A stretch of 64,000 nt of DNA. It comes from Eumeta japonica (lineage: Eukaryota; Arthropoda; Insecta; Lepidoptera; Psychidae). This document shows positions 10,930 to 21,618 of this stretch, piece after piece. A program made the translations under genes and the position numbers. How positions within the stretch are numbered: position 1 is the first letter of the stretch; the number at the start of each line of letters is the position of its first letter. Below the pieces are notes generated by a model. It saw nothing but the letters and a program-made list of their open reading frames with translations, did no database searches and had not been told where the DNA came from. The DNA is taken from contig BGZK01000188.1 of assembly GCA_005406025.1 (NCBI GenBank), positions 1 through 64,000 on the forward strand, given 5' to 3'.

Positions 10930-13350
10930 ATATGTAAATATAAAAACACGAAATTAGCAACCGGCGCCTTAACAACTGCAGTGAGATGAACTTAAAACTG
11001 TTTTAGGAGTTCCGTAGTGCATTGCCGTAACACTAAGTTTTGTGAGAAGTTAATTTCACATATTCAGTTTTTACTTAGTATCCCCGCACTTCAACTACGC
11101 TAGAGCGTAACAAAACAATAACATAACCCTGTTACCTCGTCATTTGTACTTCTTATATTTCTGTACATCAGATATCAGATTTTGAGTTCGCCAGCATAAC
11201 CAGACAGCTCACAGCGTTGAGGTACACATGCAATAACAACTTCGACAAGAAAATACAATTTTGTGAGTTAAACGAGGTGCGCAGTAAAATTTAATGCTTA
11301 ACTCATTGGCTGTAGTTAACACAACAATAGTTTAATGTGCGGTTTTGAAACAATACCTAGAGACACACAGTATAGTTATCCGTTAATTATAAATAACCGA
11401 TTTGTAAGCATTTCATATTATTTACGCTGATTTTGTCCGTGTACACAGTCATCTTGTGTTCCCGAGTGTAAGAATATCAACAAATAGGAAAACCTAACCA
11501 TGCCATGGACACAAACAAACAGTTTATTGCGTTTGTCGGCACCGATTTTTCCACCCCCTGGTGAGAGGTCGTGAGATTTGGCTCGAGTCCCTCACCCCAA
11601 TCTCATGCGAGGTTTTTTGAAATGCGTATTTTTACTGTATATGTAATGTAATATGTTAATCTGTGTTTAAATTGGATTTATTAAAAAAAAAAAAACAATT
11701 TTTATTATTAGATTAGTAATATTTGTATAGAAACCACTAAAATCCTTAAAATAATATTCATTTTAAATCAGTCCATGTGGATTTATTTAGACCACACACG
11801 AATCCCCGTCGATTCGTGTGTGGTCTTAAGAGTGATTGCTAGAACCAACAAATCCGTGTGATTTTTTCAGTAAAATCATCTGCCTCTTCAGCCTCGCTGA
11901 TTTAGCCGCTCTAAACCATTGTTACTTGCACATAGAAACCCAGTAGCTCGATAAACATTTTTGTGTAGAATTTAGCCACATTTAAGTGAAAAAACAAGTT
12001 TACGCGTTTAATCTAACCCAGTTTGCTAGCAATTCTGCTCTTTTTTTGTGGAGACAAGATTACGTGATATTTGGAGAGAACCCCGTCACCCTTGCGTAAG
12101 GGCGTGCAGTAAGATTTCATAATAGAACTTAAGGCTAATAGAACTTCTCAGTTTTACCATTGTTGCGGTCGGTGGCCCGCCGACGGTGACTACCCGCCCT
12201 ACTCGACTCTCACCGTACGACAGATTGCTCTGGACGATTCATACAATAGCTAGAAAAGTTTTCACAAGCAAGTATGTTAACAAACTTCAAGTCTCAAAAT
12301 TTCTGTAGCGACTACAACATTCGTTCAAAACATTGTCTATAATCTCGAAAGTCACGCGCTGGTGACAGTGTTGAACATTATCAAGTCCTGTCTACCCGAT
12401 TGGTGCATTTGATAGTGACCTGACTTGCTGCGCTGGGGGCGTGAGTTTGTTTTCCACACAATACAAACATTCATTTATTTGATTAATGTTTTTATTGAGT
12501 GTGCGTATCTCCATATATTTTGTGCATATATACACAAAAAAGTAAATATGTACTGTATCAACTATCTGACACAATACAAATCTCGTTGTTAGTTTGGGAT
12601 TAGATGGTGCTGTGTGTCGGAAGATATTATTATTATTAATACCGTTTTTTTTAGGTTGATCACAATTGAATTTCGAAACAATCATAATTGATATCAAATT
12701 TACTTTTGTACAATTTCACGAAAGTTTTAAACCCTTCAATTTTTAGGACACAGTAAACAATATCACTAGTCTTTTTCTGCAATATTTCATACGAAATAAC
12801 TGTCTCAGAAAATATTGCTGAAAACGTATTTTAAAAAAAAAAAAACAAAATCTCTTTCATTCGCAATCAATTTTATTATTTCCTCCAAATATGAAGTCGA
12901 AAATGCGGCAGATTTTAATTTGCTTATTTAAAAACAGTTTGCTAGCACAGGTCTATTTAAAATTTTCTCGAGATAAATTTACTAAATAAGTACTTTATAA
13001 CAGTCAATCATTTGCCCTAAGGAAAACAACTATAAGAAAACTATTTGGAATTACGATACAACGGAACGGAACGCAAAGGAAAAAAACACTGCTTCTAAAA
13101 TATTAATTACGAGTACAAATGTTCACACACAGAGACACACTTTTGCTGTGTCTAATGACTCGACGGCTTTTATATGGCAGGTAGGCATTGACTAGTGATT
13201 TCGGCTGTTGGCGACGTTAGCGCAGTCTGCGTTCACCGCATGCGGTGAATCGTGTAAAGTGGCGCGTTTGTAAAAACTAATAGATGACGTGATAAAATAA
13301 AAAATAATTTTGTAGCACGATTTATTACGTGTTATATTTATTTATTAACT
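10930..13350. other. Intergenic, no gene recognised
   Basis: Mixed AT-rich sequence with the hairpin at 11789-11826 and an 18-bp perfect palindrome ttcaccgcatgcggtgaa at 13232-13249. The 101-codon minus ORF at 12392-12697 lacks any familiar domain or coding-like composition. Confidence 0.45.
11789..11826. repeat. Perfect 16-bp inverted repeat
   Basis: agaccacacacgaatc is followed by the six-base loop cccgtc and an exact reverse complement of the arm. No gene adjoins it and there is no T run, so no terminator or RNA gene is implied. Confidence 0.8.
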
Positions 13351-13960
13351 ATATTGATCAGGGGACCCTCATCGATGTAATTGCTGCCGGCTTACCAGAT
13401 TTTATAACGTATAGAATCAACAAGGAGGAAATTGTACAAACAAAGGAAAACAAAGTATCAAGAAGTTAGCCGACAAGTTTGTGATTGAAAAATTTGATAG
13501 ACAAAATATAAATACATATAACTGGATGGAAACATTTGAAAAGGAATGTGCGAGGATTGAAATAATAAAAAAATGAAGAGAAAATAGAATTTTTCAGATT
13601 ATTTCTTTAAAAATCCTGAATTGACTGGTGGTCTTCCATGATGACCTAGCATGGTTTACAATCGGAGTGGTCTGAGTGGAAATCAAGCTTTTTGCAAACA
13701 TACGTCAATAAAGGCTGAACTACTAGTAAGTATGCTTTGTTTTTCGAGTATCAAGCAGAATCATTACTAGAATATTCAATCAAAAAAGAAAAACTTCTAT
13801 TAGAAGTAAGAGAGACAAATTAATAACAAGAAACAACGTTTATTAGAAGAAAGTTAAGAAAAAAGGAAAAATAATCCTATCAGAGAAATTCAGCATACAA
13901 TTCATAAAAATTTTCAGAAATCGGACTAAAATCAATAACTTCCCAAATTGTTCTCTAAAT
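13350..13960 (+). pseudogene. Degenerate retrotransposon gag-like fragments
   Basis: Translation in shifting frames gives DQGTLIDVIAAGLPDF at about 13358-13405. It then gives KFVIEKFDRQNINTYNWMET at about 13470-13530, and pieces such as SEWSEWKSSFCK further on. These read like a gag-like protein common in lepidopteran retroelements, remembered rather than searched. In that family the first motif lies C-terminal to the others, so the pieces are out of order or come from two insertions. Several stops and frameshifts are present. Confidence 0.45.
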
Positions 13961-13999
13961 GTATAATTTCCTTAAGGAGGTATAGGACGTACAGTTCAT

Positions 14000-16000
14000 T
14001 CAAAAAGTTCCGTCGCATTGTACATGTCAGAAATATGTACGTGCCCATAAAGTATCAACTTTTCTCACGACTGTACTTCCAAAAATCAAAAATTTCAGCT
14101 GACAGTATCCGTCTTTTAGCATGTTAAAGTTAATATTTTATGAATCTTAGAATTAAAACATAAAATTTCGTTAGCAGGAAATTTAAGTAAAATAAAATAA
14201 TTTAATATACTTGTAAAATTAATAAGAATTCTGGCAACGTAGCAAATCCAACCGCGTTTGCGCACGCGTCCGTCGCGTATACTTTCTTTATCCTACTTCA
14301 ATAAAACTTTAAATTTCCTGCGCGGCCCCCCATTTGCGACGTTGCAGTCAACATAACCTACTTTAGCTATGGCTAAATATTTTTCAAACTTAACTATTCT
14401 TCTATACACACTAACTTTTTCAAATCTTTGTCATTATTTTTTCATTATGAAATTTATCAAAACAAGAGTAGATGTGAGACTTAGTACGCTATTACAATGT
14501 TAAATTGCCTGGTTTAAAACTCGTCTTATAAAAAAATCTATGAACCCTAAGTCTGAAATTTTTAAACAATACATATTAAATATATTTCTGTGGATCATAG
14601 AAAATTTTAATTGATCTCATTATTTCCACTTAACTCCTATACCTACTTAATTGAAATTTAGTCATATGTATATAGGAATTTAATTATTAATAAAATAGAA
14701 AATCGAATATATAAATAAAATGCGTACAAAATCTCATTTCGAATATCACTTGTACATTCTGTAAATAAATATCCTCTCAGCAAAAAAACCCTTTACAAGA
14801 ATTATTCTTCTGTATATGACTTTGATATATATATATAATAAAATGTATTAAAAACACGAAGTGTTGTTCCATACATTTCAAAGACTTGGTGATTTCCAGT
14901 CACACAGATACAATTAATCATTCGATTCTAATAACTTACGGAAAATACGAATATAAAACTAGGCATGCTTCTGACGCACACGACTAGGAAAATATTGAGT
15001 TATATAAATAACTCAGTCAAAAAAACAATACTCTATACGCATACAAAATTGAATAAGAATTATTGGAAATGTCTCATTACCAATAATTCAATAATAGAGA
15101 TATTGTTTGAGTTGTAGAAAAAAAAAGAAAAATAAAGAACTTTTTATTTATTTGTCTTCAAGGATAGGCAGAAACAACAGATATTTTGAATTAATTTTGG
15201 AGATCGCAGATCTTTTTGTTTACTATTTTCGAGAAGAATAAGCAGAAAACACATTTTTTATTCATGTATTTTTCTGTGAAATCGAAGTACATTTACAAAG
15301 TGCTTGATGAACAAAAATAAAAAAAAAATCTATCAAATAATATTTATAAGTAGTTTTAATTTCAGAACATGTAACAATAGGGACATCATTTAAGATTAAA
15401 TTATTAAAAGAAAAATTATATTTTTTTAATAATGTATCCAGTTATTCTTATAATGTAAATTTATAATTTATTTATATTTCTTTTTTACGATAATAAAACA
15501 AAGGTAAATGGAATAAAAAAAAAAGGTCGATCAGTGAATAGGAACGATCACGAACAACGCTTACTTTCCAAAGACAACACAGATTTTAATAAGCAAAAAA
15601 TTTTCGTTACAGTTCGACAAATATAATGAAATATCTTCTTTCTAATAACGAAATTATTGAATAAAACAGCGTCGTAAACGCACCCAGATTGATATTCAAA
15701 TGTAAGTGATTACGGAATAATAGTAATAAATCGCTTTATTCGCAGGACTGCCGGAATCCATCGAAAGCGACTTTATATGCGAGCTGTTCCGAAAGTCTTA
15801 ACGGTGACGAGACGGGCGACCAACTAGGTCGCGGCTTTGTAACTGAACTCACTTGACCTTATAACCTACATTGCGTGCCTTAAGCGCGAGCGTAGGTATG
15901 CTTCTACTGTCGCCTGAAAATCCCGTCCACACTGGGTGTGACCACGGTAACTAAAAAACTATTTAATTTTTAAATTTAATTTCTTTTTCGATCTAATCAC
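14000..16000. other. Intergenic, AT-rich, no gene recognised
   Basis: Long A/T-rich tracts with no ORF of note. A slightly GC-richer patch at 15745-15910 follows an acceptor-like ttattcgcag, but all three frames are equally open and none looks coding. Confidence 0.4.
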
Positions 16001-16153
16001 TAATCTATTTGGGAGAACTGTATTGAGAATCACCGCTTGATATAGTACCGATTAGCTATAATTGAATTTTTTGACTGGCAGTCATTCGTGTTTTGAACCG
16101 CCATTTCGCTTAAATATCTAAAATAGAGGTTGAGATGAAGGTTTTGTATTATT

Positions 16154-16232
16154 ACTGTCATCTGTTGGCAATCACACGAACAAATTGTGCGTGAAGTTGT
16201 TTTTATTTTTGTAATTGCCAACAGATGGCGGT
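16154..16232. repeat. Imperfect 19-bp inverted repeat
   Basis: actgtcatctgttggcaat and attgccaacagatggcggt are reverse complements with two mismatches, about 41 bases apart. It may be the ends or arms of a very small MITE. Confidence 0.5.
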
Positions 16233-16399
16233 AGTAACATTAAACATTCTCGTTAAAAGTGAAAAAAAATCATGCATTAAACTACACATATAATTTTGCA
16301 TTATGATGTTTGATAAATATGAAAAAATTACTTAACCTTTTTTCGATTCAAATTTACTATAAAACTATTTGAAAATCAAAAATAAAAAAGGAGATTTTT

Positions 16400-16690
16400 T
16401 CATTTCATTAATTTTATTTTTAAGAGATACACGAGGTCCGAGCTCATAAATCGCACGATGGGCCCGCTTCTGCAGCAGGAAATTCTATGAATATCCACGG
16501 CATGTCCCCAGAGCAAGCTGCCATACGACATCAGGCTATGAAAACAGCCAAAATAAACTAATCTAGCAGTTCTAAATCTTATAAATTTCTTATTTTTTTT
16601 TGACTGGATAGATGGCAGAGCTAAACCTCTTCGCCAACCTCGCAAACCTCTTACTGATACAAGGTCCTCATTCTGAAACCTAATAATCAC
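16400..16690 (-). pseudogene. Non-LTR retrotransposon fragment (C-terminal RT region)
   Basis: The minus strand reads ARLVYFGCFHSLMSYGSLLW then GHAVDIHRI. This matches the conserved post-catalytic block of jockey/CR1-like elements, in which 'YFGCFHSLMSYG..LWG' precedes a 'QKRAIR' helix. The downstream helix is already corrupted. The 96-codon ORF is a remnant, not a host gene. Confidence 0.7.
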
Positions 16691-17069
16691 ATCACATAGA
16701 GATTAAACATATAACGATTAGCGGACTAAGATAAATAAACAATTATCACTTGCTTAGGTGTTCGATATATGTCAGTCCTCTCGAATCGATATTAAATAGG
16801 AATTTGTAGTAGAAGAACAGATTCGAGGGTCAGCGGTGGGTTACGTGCTGCATGTTAATGCATGTCACAGATAAGCATCTATTATGGATTTCCACGAGTT
16901 AACACCTCACACAATAGAATATTTGCTTTTTATAATTAATTTGTTTTTGTAGCTCCAGTTTAACTGTTTTATTATTTGTTTGGATTGTCTAATAATCTTA
17001 TTTAATTAAAAAAATCCTGATTTTTTTTACTACTAATTGAGTTAAAATATGGTTTCTACGTATTAGGTG

Positions 17070-17475
17070 GTGCCATACTGTTTAACATCGAGTCACACAA
17101 CCTAACGGTTTCTTTGATCCTGTATAAATCCAGGTCATGCTGTAATTGATCCATCTTTATTTTATCGATATACAGCTCCTCTTGAAGCGCTGGAATATGT
17201 AGCAGTGACTGCTCGTACTAATTCCAACAATCGTCCATTTCGCTTACCGGTACTTGCAAGGGATCACTCTGATCAGTTAGGTAATTATATTTTACATACA
17301 TTTCGGCTAATTCACCCTTTAATTTACTATTCATGAATATGACCGATCTAGTTTCAGTCTCGTGAGCATCGCGCTCGCTTATAAGGCAATCACAAGTTTC
17401 TTTTGATGCCTTGAGTTCTAGGAGTGCGCCTTGAACTTCTGTTCTAAATCACGGATTGAAGGTCTACAACTCATG
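17070..17475 (-). pseudogene. Transposon-derived coiled-coil remnant
   Basis: Read on the minus strand with frame changes, it gives a charged helical protein: LEQKFK, then ETCDCLISERDAHETE, SKLKGELAEMYVKY, and near the end KETVRLCDSMLN. The heptad-like spacing indicates a coiled coil. It resembles multi-copy ORF1-like proteins of lepidopteran retroelements, from memory only. Stops and frameshifts show decay. Confidence 0.45.
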
Positions 17476-17639
17476 GTTTACAAAGTGAACGAGTAGAAAA
17501 GTCAAACTACTTGGCTGGAAAGGTTTATTACATCCTTCATATAATCCAAGTTCAGACGCTATATATTCCAATCTTTACAAAATTCCTTAAATTAAGGACA
17601 AGGATATATTAAAAACAAGAAAGTATAAATAATTTTTAT

Positions 17640-17830
17640 CAGCTGTTTACCTTCCGGCTCCATCATCAGACCCTGAAAATCACTCATGGTGGAGAGTTCA
17701 TCTCAAGAGAACTCTAACAAGCTCAAATACGACTAGGATATGTTATTCCGTTATAGTGTTCCTGTGCCTACCTTCTGGCTCATTCATCAGATCAGATCAA
17801 TTATACCATATTATTGTACAGCTATCGGTC
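17640..17830. repeat. Tandem repeat with about 121-bp period
   Basis: taccttccggctccatcatc at 17648 recurs, slightly changed, as taccttctggctcattcatc at 17769. The intervening text is typical of a lepidopteran dispersed repeat rather than a gene. Confidence 0.55.
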
Positions 17831-18326
17831 CTCGATAAGTGCGCAAAGTTTAAATTTAATCTGACTCTTTAAAGTCACTCAAAATTGCGTATAAGAATAA
17901 CATTTTTTTATACCTAACAATTTCGACTCACAAATCGATTCCGGAATCGCAATCGATTTCTACTTTTACGTAAGGCCCCTGGCAGCGGTAACAGCTGTCA
18001 GCAAATCAATACAGTAAGTACAGTATGTAAATACCAGTTCAGGAATATAATTTTCCAAGGGAAAAGTTGCTTGTGTTCGTTTCTAACAATAAATATTTAA
18101 GTGCATAGTATACATACACTACATAATATGCAAGATTTACCTGGTTCTCACATTAACAATGTACGATAGTGCCATCTCTTGTTGAGAATGTAACGTTAAA
18201 GCTACCCGGTACATTAACATGACATCCAAAAGTATAGGAACAATGCATTTATCTCAAAATTCCACGAGGTGGCGCTATAAGGCAAAGCTTAGAGAAAAAA
18301 ATCGTGTTTCCAAGGAAGACAATTAG

Positions 18327-18710
18327 GGGGAAGTCCCCTAGTGGCGGACACCTAAGGTTTTTAGGCAATTAAAAAAAAAAAACTGTTATGAAAAATGTAT
18401 TCTTAATTATTAATTAAATAAGTCAACGAAGTTAAAAATCAAATTAAATTAACAAAAATGCAACTTCTACATAGACATTAATAAAAACTTATATCGAACT
18501 TTGGTAAAAAAAATGAGATAATTGCGAGTGGCACCTAGTACCGGACAGAATTAAAATCAAACCCCTAGCACCGGACATCTTTAAAAAATCGCACATCGAT
18601 ACGCTTCCCCGCGCCCCTCTCACCCATTTTTGAATTGAACGTGTTGCGATTTGTTTAGAGAGTACAAGTGTCCGGCGCTAGGTGCCATCCGGCGTTACGG
18701 GGATTCCTCC
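18327..18710. mobile_element. MITE with internal sub-repeats
   Basis: Ends resemble imperfect inverted repeats (gggggaagtcccc at the left, the complement of ggaggaatcccc at the right) next to TA. Inside are four related units: ggcggacacctaagg (18343), ggcacctagtaccggaca (18529), cccctagcaccggaca (18562) and, inverted, tgtccggcgctaggtgcc (18669). The superfamily is not clear. Confidence 0.5.
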
Positions 18711-19834
18711 TATATAGACAAGTTGAACAGCAACACATTATTAAAGTATAAATTATATATCAGCGAAATATAGTTTTTTTTGAGATACCGTATACATATA
18801 CATACACATACACTGTAACGCCGATCTGTGCATCGTTACGATGTTAATATTTTTCATTTTTCATTCTGAAATTACTACCGCAGGGCTTATTACTGCCCCC
18901 GCCCTTTCTTCATATTGTGTATTAATGAGTTTTCCATCATTTCCATAAGCTATCATTACATGCTGATGACCGTGCTAATCATAATTATGATGACCGCCTT
19001 AAAATACTAGATATTGATGGTTTTACTGAAAATTATAAAAAAATAGTCTTCGACTTAGCATAAAAAAGTAACATCAGAAAATTTCCGTTGTGATTAAGTG
19101 ATTGGTACATGTCGTAAAAGTAACCGATATTGAGTGTGAATAAACATTGTATACGTATTTATATATTACAATTTCTGAAGAGTGATATTTTACACTGTAA
19201 ATATTATTTATTCATACCAAAGAAGCAAAAATTTTCACTTATGTACATTTATCTGTGTAACTAATTATGTTATATATCACTGGTCATAAAACTATTATCA
19301 GATACAAAAAAAAATCATCCACGACATATGTACAGTTTAATATATTTCTCCTCGGTGTCCGTTCATTTTAAATATGAATTAAAACAATAATAAAATATTT
19401 ATTTTTTTACTATTTGGAATATAAAAAACTGCCGAGTGGAAACGCGAAAGCGATTTACTAAGAGAATATGCATTCTCTGTTCAGAGTGTGGTATGTGGTA
19501 CATATTTTAAAAAAGAGTATCAACTTTTAAAACTTGATTTCCAGGTACAGAACGCGCAACTGTCTAAAGCTTTATACAAGAACCGGTTCTTTTCTCATAG
19601 CGCTTAATAAAAATAAACGAACAGAAAACACCGCGGTCAATAATTTCTTTCCTCCCACTAAACATAGTAGCCATATGTTTAGCACATGTCCGTGAATAAA
19701 TATTTATAGCGGGCCGTTATAAAAACTAGTCTCTTAAAATTCGTTAGATTATAATCCAAGTACATTTAAAACGATGTAAAACGTTGACGATGCAACGATA
19801 GCTCCGACATGTGTTTGCTTGTCTGAAAACAAAT

Positions 19835-19905
19835 ATACACTTGCTTACGCCCGCGGCCCCGCTCGTCTGGATACAAAATCCATTCCTGATTCTATTTCCG
19901 ATTTT
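19835..19905. repeat. Short dispersed-repeat fragment
   Basis: cttacgcccgcggccccgct then catt.ctgattctatttccg resembles the 'cccgcggcttcgcccgcgtgg' repeat widespread in Lepidoptera. Identification is from memory; about 70 bases only. Confidence 0.35.
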
Positions 19906-20025
19906 TTTATTAATGAATGCATACGTTTGTAACTGCATCTAAAAGAGCATTAGGAGAATATATAATGTACTCCCAATCAGTGTGCTAAAGGTGTAACATT
20001 ACTTCGTATCAGACCATACACAGTG

Positions 20026-20765
20026 TAGGGTTCCGAAGCTGTTATTAGAAAGAAATGTACCGATGAAAAAACTACATTGTAGTTATTTCCATGTTTCCCG
20101 CATAGAATAAGCATTTTAGTCGCTTATAACTAGAGTGACAAGTAGGTATATCAATTATAACTTAAACTAGTGTAAACTAAAGTGAACTAGCAAAAGAACG
20201 TATCTTCATGGCACTTACGTCTTTTTATTGAGAAGCGTATTCTTTCGGTAATAATTCAAAACGGTATATTCGTCATGCTCAAAAAAATTTTCGTAGAAAG
20301 GTGTTTAGAGCATTATTAATCGTCACCTTTGTAGTTTTTTTCACATTTTTTGAACGGTTTAAAAAATAAAGGGGGAGGACCCGATTTCGTCAATTTTCGG
20401 AGCGAGTATTTGTGAAAATATTCAATTAATCAAAAAAATTGCTAAAGAAACATTAAAGTATTCCTAAAATATCTGTCGAAATATATGTCACACATTAATG
20501 TTTGCTGAAAAAATTTTTTTCAGCTTTTATTACATGTATGGCGTGCCCCCCGCCCCCAACTCCTAGAAACATTTAAATTTTGTCATTTAACTACCAAACT
20601 AAGCAGCGGCTTATACAAAACACCTATACTCCCAATTTGATCAATATACATCTGGTAGTTTTCGAGCAAAATTCCTGTGGCATACGAACAGACGGACATA
20701 ACGAAACTATAAGCGTTTCGTTTTTTGCCATTTTAGCTATGAAACATAAAATTTATTTTTGTAGT
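20026..20765 (+). repeat. Lepidopteran 'gaaactataagg' repeat, copy A
   Basis: Starts tagggttccgaagc and ends around cgaaactataagcgtttcg. It matches copy B (38078-38829) along its length: 'atttccatgtttccc', 'aaactagtgtaa', 'tttgctgaaaaaattttttt', 'tttaactaccaaac'. Most ORFs here are incidental. It is a non-coding dispersed element of about 750 bp. Confidence 0.7.
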
Positions 20766-20879
20766 TGTTGTCAGCTAAAATACGCCAGACGCAGTTTTAT
20801 ATCAATTTTCATAATTTGACTTCGTTTCGAGTAAATAATTTGTTGGTGCAATAATTTGTGAGGTTTTATCTCTTACTTT

Positions 20880-21618
20880 TGTGTTTTTGTTTTCATCATT
20901 TTCTATTTTTAATTTGCCTTCCTTTAGTGGGCAGACTCCAAAAATAACCAATCGTTATTTAATCATTTTAAATTTTTGAACGCAGTCTTATTAAATCTTT
21001 TTTTTGAAAAATGTGTTTTATTAACATTTTTAATGATTAGATAATTAAAGTTCATAATTCATGGCTCAAGACAATTGTAAATATGTGTATATATATATAT
21101 ATACATGACTGGCCTTTACTTTTATATGGAGAAAATGGATAACAGGTTTCATACCCGGTTTTTCTGATAGCGCTTATAATTATTCCAGGGTTCAATATTT
21201 TTAATTTCCAGGACACACAATCCAGGCCGAATAGAATTGACACAATATTATGTACCTTCATCCTCCTTACACATTCTTACGCTTTAATACTTCATAGACA
21301 TGTCGAGTCTAGTTCAGATCGTCCATGACCTATCTTTGTTTGAGATCTTTAGGTAACCTATCTTTGGTTGAGATCGTCATAAGCTTAGGAATACACAATA
21401 GTTTCATGTTTCCTATTTGATTTTGGGGAGTTTCCTAGTGTATTTTAGAAATTTAAAATAACTGAATTAAAACGGGAGCACCTTCGAGCTATACTGAATC
21501 CAATGGAAAAGGAATCATCGAAATCGGGTCATAAACAATGAAGTTATGGCCGAACATATATGATAAACATATACAGACCGATTGAAAACCTACTCCTTTT
21601 TTGAAGTCAGTAAAAAAA
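20880..21618 (+). repeat. Interspersed repeat family F2, copy 2
   Basis: Shares ordered blocks with 7600-8995, ending in 'cgattgaaaacctac' and 'gaagtcagtaaaaa'. It includes a TA-dinucleotide run near 21090-21105 and a duplicated 'cctatctttg.ttgagatc' block at 21331 and 21358. Confidence 0.5.

Noticed and set aside
11558..11595. Second SINE with box B ggctcgagtccc
   Set aside because: The only box-A-like match is about 20 bases away, too close for a tRNA promoter.
15745..15860. Terminal exon after the acceptor ttattcgcag
   Set aside because: All three frames are open for similar lengths and no upstream exon or protein family fits.
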